Part shown: one piece after another, positions 54,831-64,000 of the stretch
Layout: each line of letters begins with the position of its first letter
Position numbering within the stretch: the stretch's first letter is position 1
Translations under genes and position numbers: made by a program
Source of the DNA: Oreohelix idahoensis
Lineage: Eukaryota; Mollusca; Gastropoda; Stylommatophora; Oreohelicidae
Length of the DNA: 64,000 nucleotides
Direction: 5' to 3'
Assembly: GCA_024509875.1 (NCBI GenBank)
Contig: JAMPIV010011334.1
Location: 82,885 to 146,884, forward strand
Notes under the pieces: model-generated
Database searches by the model: none
What the model was told of the DNA's origin: nothing
The model's input: only the letters and a program-made list of their open reading frames with translations

Positions 54831-57098
54831 AATCCTTACTTTGCATAGCCGTAAGAGCTTTTTGGTCGGTTTCCATAAAGAAATGCGCGCCCAGAGGAAC
54901 CTTTGTAGCTTAAGAATGGACCAAACCATAGCCAACAATTCACGGTCCAAAACCGAGTAATTCCTTTCTGCCGCATTCAGCTTCCTAGAAATATACATTA
55001 CAGGATGCAGAGTTCCTGAATATTCCTGCATTAGTGCCGCTCCAATGCCAGTGGAAGAGGCATCACTACGAAGGACAAAAGTCTTATCAATCGTCGGTAG
55101 TCTTAAGATAGGATGAGATGAGAACAAATTCTTAACCTGATCCAATGAAGATTGGCATTCTTGGGACCAACGCACCATATTAGGAGAACCTTTTTTTTTC
55201 AATAACGTTGAAAGTGGTGCCATAATGGAGGACAGATTCTCAATGAATCTTCCATAGAATTGTATCAATCCCAAGAGACTACGCACTTGCTTTTTTGTCT
55301 TCGGAACCGAGATATTTAATATCTTTGAAATGTTTTGGTCCTCTGTCTTCAACAGACCATGACCAACTCGATGACCTAGGAAGGAAATTTCACTAAACCC
55401 AACAAAAGCTTTAGAGGGTTTAGCAGTCAAACTATGCTCACGTAGAGTAGATAGCAATTCCTTCAGACCCACATAGTGTTCTTCCCAAGTATCGCTGAAA
55501 AGACAGATGTCGTCTAAATATGCAATGACATCTGCACGATCTGATAGAATTCGTCGCATCATGCGCACGAAAGTCGCTGGGGCGTTCATAAGCCCGAAAG
55601 GCATAAAATTCCATTGAAACAGACCCCTAGGTGTCGAAAAAGCAGTGAGAGGTTTGGCGTGTTCCGTCAATGGGACTTGCCAATAACCTTTCGACAAGTC
55701 TAGTTTAGTAAAGAATTTAGCTTTAGAAAGTCTAATAAGTAGATCATCTAATAACGGCATAGGTTCAGCATCGAACTTCGTAACTTGATTTAATTTGCGA
55801 TAATCAACGCAAAGACGTATGTTATTGTCTTTCTTTCGAACAATAACTATCGACGAAGAATAAGCTGAAGTGGATGGTTCAATTATTTGTAGTTGAATCA
55901 TTTCATCCAATTCTTTCTCGACTTGTGCTTGAAAATGAATAGGTATTGGGTATGGTCTTACTCTGATCGGATTACGATCAGTAAGTATGATGTCATGTTC
56001 TATGACATCTGTGTGTCCAGGAATGTCGGTAAGGACATCCTGATATGATTGTAACGTAGAGGATACTTGACGTTGTTCCTCAAAAGACAAGTTAGAAGAG
56101 ACTGTAACGTCTCTCCACGATTCCGTTGAAATAAGTGGAATCGTAGGAAGAGGTAAGTTCACGTCAGAAAAAATAGTTTCCTCATCCTGTATAACGGACA
56201 GGGAGGAGATGTGACCATGTTGAACTGGAGAGTCGTCCGTCGCCTGGAAAATAGGCTGTAAATAGTCTGGACGTTCAATAAACTCTGTTAACATATTTAT
56301 ATGGAAGGTTTTATGCCTTCCATCCACATCGACAATATAGTCGACATCAGAAATTTTCGAGACTATAGTGTATGGACCCTTCCAAGAAATGAGAAGTCTA
56401 TTCTCTCTTGAGGGCAGTAAGACATATGCTTTGTCTCCAGGACAAAGTTGACGTAGGCGTCTTTTCTTATTAGCAAATCGCCTAGCTTTTTCTTTCGCAA
56501 ATTCGGAAGATGAAGTTGCTAACCTGCACGATTCGATAATCTTTTCTCTAAGAGCTATAACATATTCATATGACGATTGTGTATCATCGTCAATATTATC
56601 GGAAGTTATCAAATCGTGTAACAAGGACATTGGCCCGCGCGGTTGCGCGCCAAAGACAAGTTCGAAAGGAGAAAACCCTGTATGCTCGTTGGGAACCTCT
56701 CTATAGGCAAAGAGGACTGCAGGTAAAACCCTGTCCCAATCTTCAGGATGATCCTCCGTTATCTTGCCAAGTAAGTTCTTTAGTGTCCTGTTAAGACGTT
56801 CTACCAATCCATTGGACATTGGATGATAAATACTACTGAGAGACCTTTTAATGTCTAGCGTAGCCATTACCTGAGACATAACGTCCGAAATTAACTGAGT
56901 GCCGTGATCCGACAGTATTTCTCCGGGGAATCCCAGACGAGAAAATACGAGCCAAAGAGCATCAGCGATATCGACAGTTGATATGCTCTTCAGAGGAATA
57001 GCCTCTGGCCAACGCGTGCACATGTCCACGCAAGTGAGGATAAATTGGTGTCCTCTGGCTGACTTAATTTTGAACGGACCAATGATGTCTATAGCCAT
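54828..57098 (-). CDS. pol: B2 integrase core, RT and most of RNase H
   Basis: 756 codons. Integrase D (MAIDIIGPF), D (LSDHGTQ) and E (GLVERLNRT), GPY/F tail (KGPYTIVSK), RT motif CVDYRKLN and YLDD, RNase H RSDASSTG and DRELLAM. It ends in a shifted tail (FLWARISLW) where B1 has FLLGAHFIVETD. Upstream continuity with the zinc arm is lost by one extra A near 57183. Confidence 0.88.
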   Translation of the reverse strand: MAIDIIGPFKIKSARGHQFILTCVDMCTRWPEAIPLKSISTVDIADALWLVFSRLGFPGEILSDHGTQLISDVMSQVMATLDIKRSLSSIYHPMSNGLVERLNRTLKNLLGKITEDHPEDWDRVLPAVLFAYREVPNEHTGFSPFELVFGAQPRGPMSLLHDLITSDNIDDDTQSSYEYVIALREKIIESCRLATSSSEFAKEKARRFANKKRRLRQLCPGDKAYVLLPSRENRLLISWKGPYTIVSKISDVDYIVDVDGRHKTFHINMLTEFIERPDYLQPIFQATDDSPVQHGHISSLSVIQDEETIFSDVNLPLPTIPLISTESWRDVTVSSNLSFEEQRQVSSTLQSYQDVLTDIPGHTDVIEHDIILTDRNPIRVRPYPIPIHFQAQVEKELDEMIQLQIIEPSTSAYSSSIVIVRKKDNNIRLCVDYRKLNQVTKFDAEPMPLLDDLLIRLSKAKFFTKLDLSKGYWQVPLTEHAKPLTAFSTPRGLFQWNFMPFGLMNAPATFVRMMRRILSDRADVIAYLDDICLFSDTWEEHYVGLKELLSTLREHSLTAKPSKAFVGFSEISFLGHRVGHGLLKTEDQNISKILNISVPKTKKQVRSLLGLIQFYGRFIENLSSIMAPLSTLLKKKGSPNMVRWSQECQSSLDQVKNLFSSHPILRLPTIDKTFVLRSDASSTGIGAALMQEYSGTLHPVMYISRKLNAAERNYSVLDRELLAMVWSILKLQRFLWARISLWKPTKKLLRLCKVRI

Positions 57099-57159
57099 TT
57101 TCTGAAACGGCCGAATCGGAATATCTGCAGCCTGAATAGGAGCAGCATGTCTCGGACCC

Positions 57160-57381
57160 CTAGACTTGACCTCTTGACAAATTTTTGCAAGATCGGCAAT
57201 AAATTCGGATGTCTTTATTCACGAATGGCCAAAAGAATGACGCAAGGACTCTAGTTTTAGTTCTGGAAAAACCCATGTGTCCCGCACACTGAGAATCGTG
57301 TGCATGCCGAAGAATTAAGGCTCTCATACACTTAGGCACAAGAATTTGCGAGTGCATAGACTTGTCCGAGTGTTGTACCAT
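57160..57381 (-). pseudogene. pol: B2 integrase zinc arm
   Basis: HX6H (HDSQCAGH) and the first Cys of CX2C are in frame. The second Cys lies past an extra A in an A run, so the frame ends KNLSRGQV. A TAG separates it from the protease frame upstream, where B1 has CTT. Confidence 0.8.
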
Positions 57382-57387
57382 TCGTAC

Positions 57388-58407
57388 CTATATACCATTC
57401 TTCATAGTGATATACGATTTGTGATTCGTATTTTGATTGGGATCCCCTTTCTTTGCAAGAAGGAAGTATTTCTTCAAAGAAGGATCCTCTTCTTGACGTT
57501 TAACAAACGAGTCATGGGAAATCACCAAGTGCTCGTCTTGGCTATCAACTTCATTACTATTATCAGATGAAGTTGGGGGATTAAGAGCTTGAGCTCTTGT
57601 CACCACTGCATTGACCGTTTGAATGTTTTTTTCTTCCCAACTAGAAATTTGTTGCGGGGTGCATTCCTTAACCCCATGAATACGACCGATTATAAGATCC
57701 GCAATAGGATTAGGAAGAAGACATGCATGGACATCTCCTGTGAAGAAAGGAGTGTCAATCCTAATAATAGCAGTAGGATAGCTTTCCATAGTACCACCAA
57801 ATGTAACACATTTGATTGTTTTTCCCGTGGCACAGCAAGGATCTATCAGAGACTCCTTAACCCCGACGGTAGTACATCCCGAATCGAAAAGTACTGAGAC
57901 TAGCCTATCATTTATTAGACCTTTATGTAAGATGAGAGATCCTCTCCCATCATGCGCAACTGTAGCAGGTAGAGCAGGAAGAGGGTGACCACAACTTAGC
58001 GTAGATACCGTTGATGAGTCAAACAATGTTAAGCATTGGGGGCATTCAGTTGCTCTCCCAAAATCGAAAGCACAACCAGTGATAGCCCTAGAGTTACCAC
58101 TATCATTTACTGTATTACAGACTCCATCAAACTCTTGTTGCGCAGAGTTTGCCTGTTGGTAAGGTCTTTTTTTGTTAAACCTAGGTCTACCTCGATTATC
58201 ATTTCCCCTGTAATTGTTATCATATTGCCTATTGTAATCATCACTCCGGTTTGAATCCCGGTTTCTAAATTCACCATCGTCATAATCTTGACGTCGAGAA
58301 TGATTACCTCGAAAATTTGAATAGTTATTATTTGGATAGCCTTTACGAAAGTGTCTCAAATTATTACCACTAAAATTACGAGAACTACCATCTTGTCTCC
58401 ACTGCAT
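57388..58407 (-). CDS. gag: B2 Gag C-terminal part and protease
   Basis: A basic R/N/G/Y-rich region, the CPQC-X13-CGH motif (ECPQCLTLFDSSTVSTLSCG), protease with DSG (VLFDSGCTTVGV), then HGVKECTPQQIS and a linker. It begins at the A3 boundary, so the start of Gag is missing. The frame ends at TAG just before the integrase zinc arm. Confidence 0.85.
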   Translation of the reverse strand: MQWRQDGSSRNFSGNNLRHFRKGYPNNNYSNFRGNHSRRQDYDDGEFRNRDSNRSDDYNRQYDNNYRGNDNRGRPRFNKKRPYQQANSAQQEFDGVCNTVNDSGNSRAITGCAFDFGRATECPQCLTLFDSSTVSTLSCGHPLPALPATVAHDGRGSLILHKGLINDRLVSVLFDSGCTTVGVKESLIDPCCATGKTIKCVTFGGTMESYPTAIIRIDTPFFTGDVHACLLPNPIADLIIGRIHGVKECTPQQISSWEEKNIQTVNAVVTRAQALNPPTSSDNSNEVDSQDEHLVISHDSFVKRQEEDPSLKKYFLLAKKGDPNQNTNHKSYITMKNGI

Positions 58408-58414
58408 AGACGAA

Positions 58415-60802
58415 TGTCATGGAATATTCTAATCCACATATATAAATTATCAATTAAATATAAAGCCTAATAAATACATATAATAAAGAAAAGAGCAATG
58501 GTAAAATGACAGTGCTGTCACAAAGAATGTACTCGAAATCCCCCTTGTTTTCTGCTTCGTCTGCAAATTGTAACGCTTTCACGTTGATAGTAAAAGCTTA
58601 CTGTATTATACCCGCTTTCTTCAATGAAACGTGTGCTGTATTTCTTGGAAAAACATTAAGAGGCAGACTGCGTAATGACCTAAATTTTAAATTCCATTCA
58701 TGTCTTTTTCTACATTACGTTACCAAAACGAACGAACAGATGGACAAAAGGATAGCGAGAAGGGAGAGGCAGAAAGCCGAACATTAAACATGCATCACGC
58801 GTGTAAGTCTACATGCACTAATTTTTTTTCAGACGGACAGTGATAAAATACACTACCCTTTCCCAGAGTTAGGTTTATAAATCATAAAAAACTCTTATTA
58901 GAAAAGATAACATTAGATGGGTTTACGGTTGAAAACATAACAGTACCCAGACAGCATATCTTCGAAACAGGAGGTAGAAAATACATATTTTGAACGCAGC
59001 CACGTAGCTCTTTTAAAGTGGGAAAATTGGGTTCCTTAGGGCTTGCTGACAAATAATATGTAAAACGTTACGCCAATAGTCCAGGAATTAATAAATTATA
59101 CCCAAAATAAAATAGTGAGGCTGCCTGACAGCATGAAATCATTTCTGCTCATAAAATTTTTTATAACGTGTTTGAAAAAAACCTTACGTTACATAAATAG
59201 CCTACCATGTAAACTCCAAATTGATTGGAGCGCAACAAATGAAAGCCTAACCACGATTGGTCGAACTATAAATACTATCTTTCGTTGTTAGGGGAAACGG
59301 GAAAAGGTAACATTTTTTCAAACACTTGTCGAAACGTGGCTCATTGGCCAGTCTCGCTGATATACACACTTGGGAGCGTTAGTTCGAGACCACTTGTTTA
59401 AATGATCTTGATAAAGCAACAGTGCGTTGAAGCCAGCTCATAATTGTGTTAAATAAAAGCCTGGAACATAGGCAGATGGAAATTTGTGCCAGTTTGTGCC
59501 AGAATTCATTGCTAATCAACGTATCTGTGTTTATTCGTATGAATTGTGGTAAGCTTGAACCATTCAATATCTTTTAATGAAAATTGAATGTGAATTGTTG
59601 ATTTATGCCTGTATATATATGTGTAGTTCAGTGGCAAATGTGAGGTAAAGCCTGTAATGCTCCAGCCTGAACAGAGGGTGTCGGAGGGTAGTAAAACGGC
59701 ATGGAATGGCCAAATAGTACACTGACACCTGGATGATTGATTAGACAGAAATAATGCTGGAAGTGCAGAGGCGTAGTGACCATTAAGGATGGTAATGCTG
59801 GTATAAAGTATTTCAGATGAAGCTGACTGTTGGCCTAACGCTCTGAACGCAATGTTTGTGATGTATTGTGATCAGTGTAAAAAAAAAATATAAATTAGTT
59901 ATGAAGTAGAAGGTACATCCTTCTTGATTTCAGGGACAGTGGTCTTGATGGTACTGAGCAGCACCTAGTCAGAGCTTTGCTGAATCCAGTGTCGGACAGC
60001 ATACTCCTTGGTCCTTTTAGCTATCAGTGAGGTGTCTCCAGAGCCCAGAGGAGAATTCGAGCAGAGGAGTCCTTTCCTGCCGCCATCACGCCAGATAAGC
60101 TAACTTGGCCAGCTGAGCTCAACATTATGTCCCCTCATCTTGAAATGACTTTATAAAATTAACATTAAGAGGGGAATTTACTTGTCTTAAAATCAGGAAC
60201 TGTGAACATCTCCAATACTAGTCCCTAAAGACAAACTATTGAAGTCATGATGACAAATACCAACAGAGCTTGAACAAAACAAAACCAGTATTACCTCATT
60301 TTACTACTACACAACTGACACACATAGAACATTTGTAATAATATATGTCACTACAATATTCATATTAAATACATTCTGTACATAACTTGTAATTTAAATT
60401 GATTGTGATTCCTGATTCCCTTGTAGTTGAATCAGGACACATATTCATTCATGCCAGTAATGAATACATATTGTTATTTGAAAGTTATCAGTGCCTCCTT
60501 TAAGATATTCTCATAGAGTGTTATATGTATGTGAGTGTCACAGTGTTGTCAAGAGTAGTGGATTACATTAAATTGTTTATCTGTCTGTTGTTGTGACTTA
60601 CACTTCATCATACACATACCCTAGACACATAACGTAGCATCACACTATTCCAGAATAATTCTGACTGAGATATAGAGATATGTGGTAGCAAGTAAGGTTA
60701 TCTATAATACACTACTCTTAATAGATATAGATACCTTCACAGCTGATCTCAGTCAGTACACTAAGTCCCCTATAAATATTTATAACATCCCACTTCACCA
60801 CA
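58415..60802 (+). repeat. 5' LTR of A3
   Basis: Starts tgtcatggaatattc (A1: tgtcgtgg) and ends cacttcaccaca. TATA near 59268. The antisense ORF (region 59895-60150) is interrupted by a stop just after its start and by a CAG-to-TAG change, so this LTR does not keep that frame. Confidence 0.9.
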
Positions 60803-60807
60803 TATAT

Positions 60808-60833
60808 TGGGGTCTCGCTCCCGGGATTTTGAA
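60808..60833 (+). promoter_or_regulatory. Primer-binding site of A3, tRNA-Pro-like
   Basis: tggggtctcgctcccgggat then tttgaa: closer to the tRNA-Pro complement than the A1/A2 version, with two extra bases. Confidence 0.6.
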
Positions 60834-60994
60834 TCTTTCCCTATTAAAAATATTGGGGGTAATTCACTTCAGGGAATATAAGAATTAAAAGGTATCCTTG
60901 GGTGGAATTAAATAAGGTTGAGCTCACGGTGCCTGTGTTGTCCATTAGAGATTGAATTGTTGGTTAGACATTGTATAAATTTACATAATAGACA

Positions 60995-63900
60995 ATGGCG
61001 GACCTGGCCAAATTTCGATCTGCTGCGGTTCAGACTGCAAAAGAGTTAGGATTAGATGGGCAAGCTATGGTTGCCTATGTCACGACGGAATGTGACAAAT
61101 TTATTGAACGTGAAGAAAGAAGGTTTGAGAAGAAATTAGCTGCAGAAAGGGAAGAGAAGAGATTAGCTGCAGAAAGGGAAGCAGAAAAGGAGGAGAAGAG
61201 ATTACAAAGGGAACATGAGTTACGACTAAGGGAGTTTGAGTTTCAAGGCCATGCTCCTGAAAATGGTGCCAGTCCCTTTGCCTCTGATGCTACGGTTACT
61301 CAAGGAGCCTCAACCTCAGCTATGAATTTTCATTTAGATCATTTTGTTGAGAAAGACGATGATATTGAGAGCTACCTAAATAGGTATGAGCTATTAGCTA
61401 CCACGTATGGGTTAGAGAGAGAAAGGTGGAGCTTAAAGTTATCTCAGGGACTTCGTGGGGCAGCTTATGAAGTTTTTGCAAAAATGAGCAGAGGTGATCA
61501 GGAAAATTATGACATGCTAAAGCAGGCTCTTTTGTTAAGGTATGAAAAGAATGCAGAATTCTATAGAAAAAAATTTAGGAATGCTAAACTACTGTCAGGT
61601 GAAACCTATCACCAGTTCTCTGCACGAATAGAGACATACTTGGAGAAATGGACTTCTCTGGGGAAAACCCAAGATCTTAAGGAAATGGTCCTTATAGAGC
61701 AATTAAGAGAGTCCATGGCTCCAGACCTGAGAAAGTTTCTCATGGAACAAGGTGCAGAGAGGCTGGAAGAGTTGCTAAATGTTGCTGAAAGGTATCAAGC
61801 AGCTCAAGCAGAGGTAACAGGTAATAAAAAGAAACAGGTGGACAACTTTAGGGCACCACAGAACTTTAATAAATTTGATCCTAAGGATCAAAATAAAGGT
61901 AAGCACCAATTTGATAGGCCACGGTATGAAAATAAAAATAAATTCCCACAATTCGATGAAAGGAAATATGATGAAAGAAAATCTTTCAACCAAGGAAAAA
62001 GGTGGTGTAAAAATTGTAAGATGAACAATCATGACACTGACCATTGTAGAAGGAAACCTCCTCATTTTGCTGCTATGACATCGGGGAAAAAGGAAAAGAA
62101 GGGCAAACCTGAAGAATTACAGGAACCATACCACCCCCCAGTGTGTGAAGATGTCATCTGTAATGGTGTCACTATAAGATGTTTATATGATACCGGTTTA
62201 GATTACGATTCCGTTGTGAGTTCTCACCTGGTGCAGGCCGATCAATACACCACAGAAACAGTGGAGATTCAAACTGCAACCAAGGATGTAGCTACCATGA
62301 CACTTCCCGTCGCCCGAATAAAAGTGAAAACGCGATATGTGGAAGGGATCATAAAAGCAGCAGTGATAAATGAGCCAATCTACCCTCTAATATTGGGGTG
62401 TAGATATGTCTTCTTGGGGAATCCCAAGAGACCTGTGATATTGGCAACAGTGCAGACCAGATCACAGTCAAAGAAGGAGGAGGATAATCCCATAAATACT
62501 CACCCAGATGAGATGAGGAAGGCACAGGCTGAGGACAAAACACTCAAGCCATGTTTCAAGAAGTTGCCCAAATCTCATACACCTCCAGGCAAGGGAGAGT
62601 TTTATATGAAGAACAAACTGATATATAGGAAGGCTGGATCTGAATCCAATGGTCACGGACAGCTGGTCCTTCCCACTTCATATAGGACTAAAGTGTTGGA
62701 ACTAGGGCATGCGATTCCCTTCAGTGGTCATATGGGAATCAGCGCAACAGGACAGCGAATAGCTTGTCACTATTTCTGGCCAGGAATAACTGAAGATATC
62801 AAACGATATGTAAAATCCTGTCCAGAGTGCCAACGAGTAGCACCTAAACATTGGACTGCACCAGCAACTCTGGGGGAAATGCCCATAGTGGGAACACCCT
62901 TTGAGAGAGTTGCCGTGGATCTTGTGGGACCTCTCACCCGAACCAAGAGAAGGAACAGCTACATTCTGACTCTGGTGGACACTTGTTCTATGTGGGGAGA
63001 GGCAGTAGCCCTGTCATCGATTGATTCTAAACATGTGGCAGAGGCATTGCTCACAATTTTCACAAGGTTAGGCTTTCCCAATCAAATCTTGACTGATAAT
63101 GGCTCTCAGTTCAAGGGGAAACTAACTGAAGAAGTTTTCAGGATCTTTCAGGCCAAACACTTCCATTGTAGTGTGTATCATCCCCAAGGGAACGGCCAAG
63201 TGGAAAGATTTAACGGCACATTGATGTCGATCCTGAGAAAGTTGGCACACGAAAAACCAGATACATGGGACCAGTACCTGCACGCCGCCCTCTTTGCTTA
63301 TCGGGAGGTACCCCATAGTTCAACCGGTATGGCCCCGGCAACATTATTGTTTGGAAGGCCAATAAAAGGTCCACTTGAAGCTTTGTTAAGAACGTGGACT
63401 GATGAAAAGGCAGAGGAAAACATTACATCTTCATACCAATATGTGAATGAGCTGACCACTCGGTTGAAAACTGGCTGGAAACTTGCCAATGAAAATTTGA
63501 AACAAGCCAGGAAGAAACATGCTGCCTATTATAACAGGAAGGCGAAAGACAGAGATTTGGCTGTGGGAGAGAAAGTACTACTTCTTTTGCCTGAGAGTCA
63601 GAATAAGTTACAAATTGGATGGCAGGGTCCATATACAGTTTTAGAGAAGGTGTCTAGAACAAATTATAAGATAGATAAGAAGGGGAAAGAAAAAATCTAT
63701 CATGTGAATCTCCTGAAGAAATATTTGGAAAGAGAACATCAGGAAGAGACACACTTGTTGACCTTGTCCATCGCCATGGAGATGAAAAAGGAACCACTTT
63801 CATCATTTGAATATCCATTACACCCCTGTGAGACAGCAGCACAGGTGAAAATCAGTACACATTTAACGAAAACTCAGAAAGAGAGAGTGCAACAGGTTCT

Positions 63901-64000
63901 AAATAATCATGCAGAGGTGTTAACAGACCGACCAGGGCATACAAACCTATTGGAATATGATATGAAACTGATAGACCCCACACCTGTCTGTATGAAACCA
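60995..64000 (+). CDS. pol: A3 Gag-protease-integrase-RT polyprotein (partial, open to window end)
   Basis: At least 1002 codons without a stop. Gag starts MADLAKFRSAAVQTAKELGL with a shorter charged helix than A1, then the Gag-like domain and a CX2CX4HX4C knuckle (CKNCKMNNHDTDHC) near 62008-62049. Protease DTG is at 62189-62197. The integrase zinc arm has HX6H and CX2C (CPEC). The core has D 62918, D 63095 and E 63203 (DD35E). The GPY/F tail (WQGPYTVLEKV) is followed by the connection to RT (HLTKTQKERVQQ, TPVCMKP), where the window ends. Gag and Pol are one frame, so no shift or readthrough would be needed. This is the best candidate here for a functional, autonomous copy. Confidence 0.93.
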   Translation, partial: MADLAKFRSAAVQTAKELGLDGQAMVAYVTTECDKFIEREERRFEKKLAAEREEKRLAAEREAEKEEKRLQREHELRLREFEFQGHAPENGASPFASDATVTQGASTSAMNFHLDHFVEKDDDIESYLNRYELLATTYGLERERWSLKLSQGLRGAAYEVFAKMSRGDQENYDMLKQALLLRYEKNAEFYRKKFRNAKLLSGETYHQFSARIETYLEKWTSLGKTQDLKEMVLIEQLRESMAPDLRKFLMEQGAERLEELLNVAERYQAAQAEVTGNKKKQVDNFRAPQNFNKFDPKDQNKGKHQFDRPRYENKNKFPQFDERKYDERKSFNQGKRWCKNCKMNNHDTDHCRRKPPHFAAMTSGKKEKKGKPEELQEPYHPPVCEDVICNGVTIRCLYDTGLDYDSVVSSHLVQADQYTTETVEIQTATKDVATMTLPVARIKVKTRYVEGIIKAAVINEPIYPLILGCRYVFLGNPKRPVILATVQTRSQSKKEEDNPINTHPDEMRKAQAEDKTLKPCFKKLPKSHTPPGKGEFYMKNKLIYRKAGSESNGHGQLVLPTSYRTKVLELGHAIPFSGHMGISATGQRIACHYFWPGITEDIKRYVKSCPECQRVAPKHWTAPATLGEMPIVGTPFERVAVDLVGPLTRTKRRNSYILTLVDTCSMWGEAVALSSIDSKHVAEALLTIFTRLGFPNQILTDNGSQFKGKLTEEVFRIFQAKHFHCSVYHPQGNGQVERFNGTLMSILRKLAHEKPDTWDQYLHAALFAYREVPHSSTGMAPATLLFGRPIKGPLEALLRTWTDEKAEENITSSYQYVNELTTRLKTGWKLANENLKQARKKHAAYYNRKAKDRDLAVGEKVLLLLPESQNKLQIGWQGPYTVLEKVSRTNYKIDKKGKEKIYHVNLLKKYLEREHQEETHLLTLSIAMEMKKEPLSSFEYPLHPCETAAQVKISTHLTKTQKERVQQVLNNHAEVLTDRPGHTNLLEYDMKLIDPTPVCMKP

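Larger units (their letters stand above)
54269..58414 (-). mobile_element. LTR retrotransposon B2, 3' part (minus strand), cut by A3
   Basis: Coding sequence closely related to B1 in the order Gag end, CPQC...CGH motif, protease, integrase, RT, RNase H on the minus strand. It stops at 58414 where the A3 LTR begins, in the middle of the basic Gag region; its missing 5' part should lie beyond the right end of A3. It has several frame breaks. Confidence 0.9.
58415..64000 (+). mobile_element. LTR retrotransposon A3, 5' part, running off the window
   Basis: 5' LTR at 58415-60802, PBS at 60808, and an open gag-protease-integrase-RT frame to the window end. It is inserted into the Gag region of B2; the five bases before it are acgaa, which should recur after its 3' LTR outside the window. 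Its LTR is more diverged from the A1/A2 LTRs than they are from each other. Unlike A1 and A2 it has the protease and a complete integrase. Confidence 0.93.

Overview
This is a eukaryotic, AT-rich, intron-bearing and transposon-saturated window. Its one recognisable host gene is a three-exon class A GPCR (exons at 13835-14039, 27687-27901 and 40485-41201, + strand; 378 codons plus stop). It resembles the lineage-expanded chemosensory-type receptors of gastropod molluscs, so I infer a mollusc, perhaps a heterobranch sea slug. That rests on one gene read by eye and is not proven.

Nearly everything else is mobile DNA, and most of it is LTR retrotransposons of Ty3/gypsy-type sequence. Family A has three copies: A1 at 3-8711 (+), A2 at 31014-40096 (-), and A3 from 58415 past the right edge (+). 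Family B has two: B1 at 14952-24492 (+), and B2, whose 3' part runs from 58414 down to about 54268 or 53128 (-). Family C has one damaged element with a 5' LTR at 45507-49221 and coding region at 49962-52949 (+), and a solo LTR of its family at 28407-30779. In A3 and B1, and as far as it can be read in C, integrase lies between protease and reverse transcriptase. This is the Ty1/copia-like order known in Ty3/gypsy elements of the Gmr1 type. A3 is open from gag to the window edge. A1 and A2 share an exact in-frame loss of the protease and a replaced integrase core, so they look like a non-autonomous sublineage that would need help from A3-like copies.

Layout: 3-8711 element A1; 8918-10131 two LINE 3' ends; 11316-13092 a 36-bp minisatellite; 13835 GPCR exon 1; intron 1 holds B1 inside a degenerate tandem repeat, and a tRNA-derived SINE; 27687 exon 2; intron 2 holds a LINE fragment split by the solo C LTR, and A2; 40485 exon 3; 41331-42947 a dead Tc1-like element directly downstream of the gene; 42950-45506 old LINE debris; 45507-54268 element C with LINE fragments inside its LTR; 54268-58414 B2 (minus) cut by A3 (58415-end). 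Without its insertions intron 2 would be about 0.6 kb.

Five-base target duplications could be read for A2 (atgta), B1 (gtgta) and the solo C LTR (atggc). Paired LTRs of A2 and B1 differ at only a few positions by eye, so these two insertions into the receptor gene look recent. All alignments here were done by eye. Family names A, B and C are local labels.
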